From Oreohelix idahoensis (Eukaryota > Mollusca > Gastropoda > Stylommatophora > Oreohelicidae), in the NCBI GenBank assembly GCA_024509875.1, contig JAMPIV010006394.1:248001-312000 (forward strand): DNA of 64,000 nucleotides. The letters run 5' to 3'. Below are positions 55,644 through 64,000 of this stretch, piece after piece. A program made the translations under genes and the position numbers. The notes beneath the pieces were generated by a model. The model did not search any database. It saw only the letters and a list, made by a program, of their open reading frames with translations, and had not been told where the DNA came from. The stretch's first letter is position 1. Each line of letters opens with the position of its first letter.

Positions 55644-55735
55644 TTATCAAGCCAGCTGATAGATACTAGTAGTTCTTTTCTGAGCTTATTATTTATAGAC
55701 GTGACATCAGAGTTCAAACACACCGTTCTCTCATT

Positions 55736-55754
55736 CCCCCCCCCCCCCCCCCCC
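55736..55754. repeat. Poly(C) run
   Basis: Nineteen consecutive C; could also reflect an assembly-error-prone homopolymer. Confidence 0.9.
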
Positions 55755-55924
55755 AACTTTATTTTAAACTGACCACTGCGCTCCCGTATAACCTTATATT
55801 CTATGCTCTGTGCTGTATTCTTCCTCATTTATTCTCGCATCCGTGGTTTCACTGAAATGGTGTTACTTTACTTTTTAGTTATAGTCCAGTCTGTTGTGTT
55901 GTTCAGAAGCTTAGTTGTGTCTAT

Positions 55925-56025
55925 ACTTCTTCTTCTTCTTCTTCCATCCTTAGCCACCAACCGGCAAAGCAGTGTGTGGCCAGTACGCCTAGTGGCGTCT
56001 TAGGGCAACAACAAATTGATTAAAT
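55925..56025 (-). mobile_element. LINE-X 3' end fragment (inverted)
   Basis: On the minus strand 'aatcaatttgttgttgccct', 'aagacgccactaggcg' and 'ctgctttgccggttggtggc' lead to a (GAA)n tail at 55928-55942. This matches 2542-2637 of LINE-X. A second 'cgcctagtggcgtcttt' lies at about 56044, so part is duplicated. Confidence 0.78.
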
Positions 56026-56114
56026 GTATTGCTGTTTCCACCACGCCTAGTGGCGTCTTTGTGGAACAAAAACAGACCAAACAATCTATCATTGTTTCCG
56101 TAATCAGATTGGTT

Positions 56115-56235
56115 GGCAAGCAGGTGATCAGCCCACTGTGCGAAGTTTTTACGGGATGGGGTAAACAGCCCCATGCCCAACCCTCCTTAGTCGCTTTTTA
56201 CGACATGCGTTGTAGGGTGCAGTGTTACTATTCTT
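56115..56235 (+). repeat. Core-SINE 3' half
   Basis: 'catgcccaaccctccttagt' and 'cgctttttacgacatgcgtt' followed by 'gtagggtgcagtgttac', as at 11765-11860. Confidence 0.7.
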
Positions 56236-56494
56236 TGCTCCCCTTTCGGGCCCCGGTAACACACGGGTGTGTGTCTATACTGGCATGTATTTAATATTGG
56301 ATGGAGGTTTATTTATGTACTTTTTTTTACTGTGCTGTATTAACCCTTTATGATGACGTTGCTTTGTTACAACTCTTGGTGTAAAAAAAATTTACCTTCT
56401 GAAAATTTTCTTTTTTTTTTTCCATTCATCCTGTCGTCTTTTAAACTGATTGAAAAAATATCACATTAAATGATACACGTCCTGATATAACTTA
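56236..56494. other. Unassigned
   Basis: T-rich; nothing recognised. Confidence 0.3.
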
Positions 56495-57118
56495 CAGTTG
56501 ATGCATGGAGGCATATCTGGAGTCATCCTTATATGACCACCAGTTAAGCACAATGCTATAGTATACAAATGTGGAAGTGAACCTCTGTCTGTGAGGTTTA
56601 TTACACCCCGGTTGACTCTTGAAATCATCCACACACTTCCAGAGATGTCCCCTGTGGTGAAACATGTTGACAACCCAGCGTTGCACACTAAGCTTGGAGG
56701 AGTCACGAGCCCCAGAAGTAACTCTGGCTTTTACCTGGTTGGCTGCATGAAGAGGGATCTCACTATGGACCCATGATTGGCAGGGCGAGCTGAGAAGTGT
56801 GCAGGACGTGACCATTTTTGGGGAAAGCCCAGAACCAGAGCACAGTAGCTCTGCATATTTGGAGAGCCCAGTTGAATGGCGGGGAAGGCACAGTATGCCA
56901 CGTGCTTCTTCCTCCTAGCTTTGAACCAGATGTGATCATCCTTTAAATGCACGCCAAGCAGGAGAAACTAGAGCTGATGACTTCAACTCAGCAAGTTTCT
57001 GAATGGCAAATAAGCCATGGGAAAAGCAAAGATCTACAGATAATATCAAGGAGTCTTCAACTTAGGATAGGATACAAAAGAGAGAGAAGCTCAGCAGTCC
57101 TAGTTAAACAACAACAAC
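56495..57118 (+). repeat. Unclassified (AAC)n-tailed repeat R2, copy 2
   Basis: Same orientation and block order as 18975-19640, and the same terminal 'ctagttaaacaacaacaacc'. A 53-codon stretch can be read in both copies (38 identical residues by my count), but most base changes alter the residue, so coding function is doubtful. Confidence 0.75.
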
Positions 57119-57328
57119 CTACAGTTTCATGTATATGGCATATGGGTGAAAGAAACGTGCTACAAAGAAAAGTAGCAAACACTTAAAAAGAACCCTTATA
57201 ACTGAAAGACATCTGACTGAGTGAAATAAGCGAGCCTCGCCACATGACGGTAAATACCTCAAAGGAATCGTAACGTCAACCGACAGACGACTGCTGTGTA
57301 AAAAAATCTTCTTTGTCGTTGTTCAGTC
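57119..57328. other. Unassigned
   Basis: Nothing recognised. Confidence 0.3.
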
Positions 57329-57485
57329 TCAAATAACCACACATCTCTCTCTTATAAAGATGGCAGTTCGTCTCATGCGTCGCTCGTCACCATATAGATT
57401 CTCCCTCAACTGGGTTGGAGAAGGACACGCTGCCACCCAGCTCCTCTCGTGGTGCCGACAGTTTTGCAATACGTGTCCTACTGTT
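57329..57485 (-). pseudogene. Jockey/CR1-like LINE, C-terminal tail
   Basis: Minus strand: VGHVLQNCRHHERSWVAACP, then PTQLRENLYGDERRMRRTAI and a final RERCVVI before the stop at 57329. This is the same tail type as 35575-35875 but a different subfamily. Its upstream edge is the 29-bp array. Confidence 0.75.
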
Positions 57486-57705
57486 TGTTTTGTCCTACCC
57501 ACATGGACACATATCTGTCTGTCCTCCCCACATGGACACATATCTGTCTGTCCTCCCCACATGGACACATATATGTCTGTCCTCCCCACATGGCCACATA
57601 TCTGTCTGTCCTCCCCACATGGACACATATCTGTCTGTCCTCCCCACATGGACACATATCTGTCTGTCCTACCCACATGAACACATATCTGTCTGTCCGA
57701 TATTA
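57486..57705. repeat. Minisatellite, 29-bp unit, about 7 copies
   Basis: Unit 'cccacatggacacatatctg' + 'tctgtcctc', nearly perfect. Open frames (THICLSSPHG) exist in all three frames because 29 is not a multiple of three. Confidence 0.96.
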
Positions 57706-60135
57706 AGTTTGCGGAACAGACTGTATCTGAGTCTACAATTAAGTAATGAAAAAAACAAAGAGATGAGAGAAAAGAAGAACTGACGGTAATAGTTCAGGAA
57801 AAATATTCAAAATTCTAGTAATTCTCTTCCAAATTACATCTTGCAAAATTTCAAATCTGTTTCGACACTTTTTCATATTTTTTTTTTTTTTTAAATTAAA
57901 TCTTCACAAATTGTAATTTCTGTTTTGCTTCTTCTTTGTGCTATGGATATCTTTTATTGTCCAGTGAAGACTATGAACCCCTTTGACTGTCCGGTGAAAG
58001 CTATGAACCCCTTTGACTATCCGGTGCTGTGTTTTTCGCATTCGTACATTTGCGACTATAAACATTACTATTTTCCCATTCAAACTTTCGCCTGTTTATT
58101 TTCTCATTTAGAAACGCGCACGCATGTTATTATATAACGTGTCAGTCGCTGCAGTCAGACGAGATGTGTGATTATGTTTCATACTCAGACATAGGAGCAG
58201 ACTTTTGATCTAGCATTTTCACCTGACACGAACGTTTCTCCGGCGTGAGGTGTGATAACCGACATCTGCACGGCGCAGAATGAGACATTTGTCTGGTAAT
58301 TTTCGATGTCACGGCACTCTCAGACAGTTTCGTAGCGTGAGGTGTCTAAGACGCGTCTGGCATGTTATGTCCAGCGTCTAAGGTACGTAGGTGTTAGGAA
58401 AGGGGAGAGATCGGGTTTTTGGAAATAGTGGGATCTTTCGTCTGGTTTAAGATAGGGGGGGGGGGGGCATATACACCCAGAAATAGACAAAAAAGGTTAT
58501 TTTTGATTTGCATATAATAATTGTGTTTTAAATATTTATAAGCATTTTTACTTCGATATTCTTTTTGAATTATGTGTTTATCTGTAAAAGTTTATGAGTT
58601 ATCAATGTTTAAAGAGATCAGATAAGTGTTTTAACATTTTAAAAACTAAACTTTAACGAAAACAGGGCCTGCGATTCACAGTTCCGGTGATATTTTCTAC
58701 AATTTTAAAGCTATAGCTTTCAAATTTTGCACACTTATAGCCCATGTTATCCTTTATGGCATGAACCTCCACTTTTTTCTTACATGGTATAGAAACAGAG
58801 ATATTGCTATACAAACTTCTAAATTTGTGCTATATAAAAGGGTCATATTGCAAGAGCCATATCTACAAAGCTCATTGAGGTAGACATTTTTTGGTGGTTC
58901 ACGCCATAGGTAGGGATGTTATGCACATCATCTGCTGGTTTGGCATTCTTTGCACTTTTTATGTGAGTGAAATTCATTCCCAGGTGCACTGGGGGTTTTC
59001 CTTTCATTTTTTTTCATCACTTCATGTTAATTAATTATTTTCACATAAAACATTAAAATTTATAAAGTAAACTTTGTTCATCATAAAATATAATATCTCT
59101 TGTAACATGTGGCCAAATTGTATGTCAACAAGTTTGTTAGTTATTTTTCTGTTAATTTTTTAAAAAGATAACCCATTTTTGGGTGGGTGTTCCCCCTTAA
59201 CCAGAGTTTGAAACTAGATTTTCACTCGTACTCCTAAATCTGCAGTAGACAGATCGCCAGGCTAGAAGAATATCTTGTGTATTGAAAAGTCTTTAGTTTC
59301 TGGGCAATCTTTGCCGAGTTCTAGACTACCATTATATTGAATGATTCTAGTTCGTGGTATTAATCTGTAGTTCTGTGCGGAGGTAAATATTATATATTAG
59401 ATATCTAGTATTTTGTGAAGTGTTTCAAGTGTTAAATCGCTTATTTCATATTTCACTAGTTAGATTTTTGTGCAGAGTGCTTAATTTATAAGTCTGTTAT
59501 ATTTTCTAGCTGACGTGTTTCAGTGGAAAGCAGAATAAATTATAATTTCTAGCTTAAAACCAGGTAGCTATAAGGAATTAAATTTAACTGCTAAATAATC
59601 AGACGAGAATATTTTTTAAAGTTAACTTATAACTGAAATGCTACATCAGTGAGTATTGACGGGATACGTATGTATTCCTAATTCATGATGATTGATTTTA
59701 TGAATATAACTTATTTCAGAGAAGTTTTAAATGATAAGTCAAGCTGTACGCTTGCAGTTTAAAATGTAAGTTATAACGAGTACATAGTATGTATAATTAT
59801 TTTATATGTGTTTTTTCCTCTATTTAGTGAAGAAAACTGGGGTTAACCCAAACTTTGCCAGCGTTAAGTACTGATGAGTAATATCTGAGAAGAACTAAAA
59901 CATTTTCCTTAAAAGACTTGGTGTAAAATCTTTACAAGAACTTTAAAGGTGAAATGACATAATGGGCCTATTGCGCCAGATTTTATTCTTCCTGAGAAAA
60001 CTTAAGTACAGTTCAGCCCTTGTGGCAAGTAAACTATTACAAACAGTAACGTTCCGCAAATTATGTCAACTTGTGGTGTGACCAAGAATTTTTTTACTTT
60101 TTGATCGAAGTTACAAACCTGACATTGTTCCTAAG
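57706..60135. other. Unassigned 2.4 kb
   Basis: Contains a short tandem pair 'ctatgaacccctttgact' (57970-58020) and a G-run at about 58456-58467. No coding frame above 70 codons and no repeat shared with the rest of the window. Confidence 0.4.
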
Positions 60136-62573
60136 TGTCGTGGAATATTCTAATCCACATATATAAATTATTAGGTAAATATGAAGCCTAACAAATAAAA
60201 TTAATAAAGAAAAGAGCAATGGTAAAATAACAGTGCTGTCACAAAGAAGGTACTCGAAATCCCCCTTGTTTTCTGCTTCGTCTGCAAATTGTAACGCTTT
60301 CACGTTGATAGTAAAAGCTTACTGTATTATACCCGCTTTCTTCAATGAAACGTGTGCTGTATTTCTTGGAAAAACATTGAGAGGCAGACTGCGTAATGAC
60401 CTAAATTAATCCTAACATTAATTATACTGCGTTACCAAAACGAACGAACAGATGGACTCAAATAGAAAGAGAGAGGGGCGAATAAAATCAGGAACGCATG
60501 CAAAATTAAACACGCGTCTCGCTATTAATGCCACCCCCAACAAGCGTAACGCGATACACAATTACTACTATCACGCGTGTTAGGCTACATGCACTAACTT
60601 TTTCGGACGAACAGTGATAAAATCCATTACCCATCCCAGAGTTAGGTTTTAAAATCCTGAAAAACGCTTATAAGGAAAGATGACAATAGATGGGTTTACG
60701 TTTGAAAACATTACAGTACCCAGACAGCACATCTTCGAAACCGGAGGTAGAAGAAATTGCATATTTTGAACGCAGCCACGTAGCTCTTTTAAATTTGGAT
60801 ATTTGGGTTCCTTAGGGCTTGCTGACAAAGAATATGTAAAACGTTACGCAAATAGTCCAGGAATTAATAAATTATAACCAAAATAAAATAGTGGGGATGC
60901 CTGACAACATGAAATCATTTCTGCTCATAAAATTTTTTTATAACGTGTTTGAAAAAACCTTACGTTACAGAAATAGCCTACCATGTAAACTCCAAATTGA
61001 TTGGAGCGCAACAAATGAAAGACTAACCACGATTGGTCGGGCTATAAATACTATCTATCGTTGTTAGGGGAGACGTGGAAAGGTAACATTTTTTCAAACA
61101 CTTGTCGAAACGTGGCTCCATTGGCTAGACTCGCTGATATACTCACTTAGGAGCGTTAGTTCGAGACCACTAGTGCAAATAAGCTTGATAAAGCAACAGT
61201 GCGTTGAAGCCAGCTCATATTTGTGTTAAATAAAAAGCCTGGAACATAAGCAGATGGGAATTTGTGCCAGTATTTTGTGCCAGAATTCATTGCTAATCAA
61301 CGTATCTGTGTTTGTTTCCATGAATTGTGGTAAGCTTGAAACATTCAGTATCTTTTAATGAAAATTGAATGTGAATTGTTAATTTATGCCTGTATATATG
61401 TGTAGTTCAGTAGCAAACATGATATAAAGCCTATAATGCTCCAGCCTGAACAGAAGGTGTCGGAGGAAAGTAAAACTGCATGGAATGGCCAAACAGTACA
61501 CTGACACCTAGATTATTGATTAGACAGAAATAATGCTGGAAGTGCAGAGGCGTAGTAACCATTAAGGAGGTAAATACTGGTATAAAGTATTTCAGATGAA
61601 GCTGACAGTTGGCCTAACGCTCTGAACTCAATGTTTGTGATGTATTGTGATCAGTGTAAAAAGAGAGTATAAGTTAGTTATGAAGTAGAAGGTACATCCT
61701 TCTTGTTTACAGGGACCGTGGTCTTGATGGTATTGAGCAGCACCTGGTCAGAGCTTTGCTGAATCCAGAGTCGGACAGCATACTCCTTGGTCCATTTAGC
61801 TATCAGTGAGGTGTCTCCAGAGCCGAGGGGAGAGTCGAGCAGAGGAGTCTGTTCCTGCCGCCATCACGCCAGATAAGCTGATGTGGCCAGCTGAGCTCAA
61901 AATTATGTACCCCAGCTTAAAATGACCTTGTAAAAATAACATTAAGAGGGGAATTAAATTGTGTTAATATCAGGAACTGAGAACATCTCCAATAATAGTT
62001 CCCCTAAAGACAAACTATTGAAGTCATGATGACAAATACCAACAGAGCTTGAACAAAACAAAACCAGTATTACCTCATATTACTACTACACAACTGACAC
62101 ACATAGGATACTTTTAATAATATATGTCATTACAATATTCATATTGATAAATTCTGTACATATAACTTGTAAGTAAAATTGATTGTGATTCCTGGTTCCC
62201 TTTGTAATTGAATCAGGACACATATTCATTCATAACAGCAATGAATACATATTGTTATTTGAAAAGTTATCAGTGACTCCTTTAAGTTATCTTTTAGAGT
62301 GTTATATGTATGTGAGTGTCACAGTGTTGTCAAGTGTGGTGGAATAAATTAAATTGTTTATCCGTCTGTTGTTGTTATGACTTACACTTCATCATACACA
62401 TACCCTAGACATACAACGTAGTCATCACACTATTCCAGAATAATTCTGACTGAGATATATATATATATGTGGCAGCAAGTAAGGTTATCTATAATACACT
62501 ACACTTATTAGATATAGATACCTTCACAGCTGATCTCAGTCAGTACACTAAGTCCCCTATAAATATTTATAAC
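60136..62573 (+). repeat. Third copy of the 2.4 kb LTR, older, 3' end missing
   Basis: Aligns to both LTRs of the Gmr1-like element from TGTCGTGGAATATTC to 'aaatatttataac', with visibly more substitutions and indels. The last 16 or so bases (after 'ttataac') are absent and no target duplication is seen. It is either a solo LTR damaged at its end or the remnant of an older element. Confidence 0.85.
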
Positions 62574-64000
62574 TGAAACCTAGATATTGCAGAGCTGGAT
62601 GCCCTTCATCAAATGATAAAATAAAACCAGATTGTGTCATACGTGCGCAGACGGCGAACAAAACGATTGTAGGTAAGGTTGTGGAGACAGGGGCCTTGAA
62701 TGAACCGAGAGAAAGCTGGAACGAGTGACTCTTTTATGGTATACCAAATTTCACCCACTTTGTAATTTCTTTATGCAAGTTTTTTTTTTTGTTGCAACAA
62801 GATACTTTTCCTTAGGATAGATCATACTAATATCTAAGTCTGTTCATACCTATAAAAGGGGAAAATCATTAGATTACCACTAATGTATCCTTGATTCCTT
62901 GGGGATATCACTTTCTTCTAACAGGACTGTGGGCATACCTTGAGGGATAAGATCATACTGTAGGTCTATCACTCTTGTAGCATTTTTATCGATTTTTTTG
63001 GCTATTTATATATGCTTTGAAGTAATTTTATGTGTTGTGATGGAATTTCTGATAATTAAAAATTCCCTTGAACTTAATCAGTGTGTCGGGTCAGCTCGTT
63101 CCCAAATATCTATATAATCATTGTTATAGTTTTCCCATGTGTGTGTGTGTCTACATGTCGTCAATTGTGTGTGTGTGCACGTGAGTGGTAATATATATAT
63201 ATATATTAATATATATATAGTTTATAGACTGTCTGATTCCTCTGGATCTGTTGTAGAAGATAGGTGGAGAGAGAGAAGATTCTCGCTTTCCGGGACAGCC
63301 TCTATAAATTTCTACCATCTCACTCGTGGAAATCTATTTCTACTATCATCTCTCACTGTGGCTGTTACCAACAGATTACTGGTGGCAATGTATGTAGTTA
63401 TTATAATATTTATTTGTCTGAGGGAAAGTATTTGTTTTTAGAATCAAAATGCTTTCCTGGTCAAAGATATATCACCCATGATTGATTGATACTTTTGTTA
63501 TATGGGTTATCTCCCCTGGATATCGAATTTGGCGTATGAATCTAGATTTTGTTGGTCTGTTCCTTGTTGGGCCAGAAACAGATTGTTCTTGCTTAGGTTT
63601 ATGCAGGAATGTTTATGGTCCGAGTCTATGTTTACTCCGTGTCTATTTCAGACGATTCGGTCTTATATCGTGATATCTTTGTATGTCTATGTGGGACTAT
63701 TTTCCTTGTACTGAACGTTGGGGTCAGGCAGTTTCTGCGCATGCGGAGAGGAAAAAGGGTCTTCCGTGATGATGGAATGCCTGGTGAATTCCATGTCGTG
63801 ACCAGTCCGAAGTTTATTGAGCGCTGTGATCTATTATGGGGAAGAAGATAGTTTCTGATATGATTATTAAGTCTAAGAGTTCCCCAGTGTTTATTATGTA
63901 ACGCCAGGAGAGGGCGTATGTGTTCTGCTAGTGTATTTCCCATGCCCAGGTAAAAGAACTTTTTACTGAACTTTTCCTTGCTAGGCTTAGATGGGCAGAC
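62574..64000. other. Unassigned right end
   Basis: (TG)n at about 63138-63152 and 63167-63178, (TA)n at 63190-63220. Frames of 60-103 codons after 63130 on both strands lack motifs. Nothing supports a gene. Confidence 0.35.

Noticed and set aside
63609..63851. 80-codon frame near the right edge as a gene
   Set aside because: No motif or splice evidence; overlapping frames of similar length exist on the other strand.

Overview
This window is eukaryotic DNA from an invertebrate, most likely a mollusc and perhaps a gastropod; the placement is inferred from its repeat style, not proven. It has GT-AG introns, AT-rich spacers, tRNA-headed SINEs, non-LTR and LTR retrotransposons, Tc1 elements and many long minisatellites. 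I see no bacterial gene organisation, no CRISPR array and no rRNA. Most long open frames are transposon proteins or translations of tandem repeats.

One host gene can be supported. It lies on the minus strand as three exons (40358-40958, 27180-27285, 22971-23046) with consensus splice sites and matching reading phase. It encodes a serine- and acid-rich segment that ends in what looks like the start of a WW domain. This resembles the N-terminal half of Fe65/APBB adaptors (tentative). Its two introns, 13.1 kb and 4.1 kb, are filled with minisatellites, SINEs and LINE pieces. The remaining exons lie outside the window or were not recognised.

Layout. 1-2.6 kb: 3' part of an intact RTE-like LINE (LINE-X). 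4.2-9.1 kb: a gag-only LTR retrotransposon. 9.5-9.7 kb: a repeat with back-to-back hairpins resembling the histone mRNA stem-loop. 10.4-11.0 kb: an internally deleted Tc1 element. 12.5-18.5 kb: a nest in which a minus-strand LINE (LINE-A) was hit by a Tc1 element and by LINE-B, and LINE-B was hit by a solo LTR. 19-20 kb: an unclassified (AAC)n-tailed repeat and a SINE. 21-35 kb: a chain of minisatellites (units of about 30, 36, 26, 25, 17 and 39 bp) mixed with LINE-A fragments. 35.9-38.2 kb: LINE-C with a long open RT frame. 39-45.5 kb: SINEs, LINE tails, host exon 1 and a further array. 46.3-55.3 kb: a complete Gypsy-type element with 2.4 kb LTRs, a 5-bp target duplication, an intact gag, and integrase remnants upstream of RT-RNase H (Gmr1-like order). 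55.4-57.7 kb: more hairpin-pair copies, LINE tails and a 29-bp array. 60.1-62.6 kb: a third LTR copy. The remainder is unassigned.

The strongest unexpected signals are the four copies of a paired 16-nt hairpin with histone stem-loop geometry, the Gmr1-like element whose gag frame runs directly into integrase remnants, the several-fold association of minisatellites with LINE fragments, and the host gene that appears only as short phased exons between repeats.
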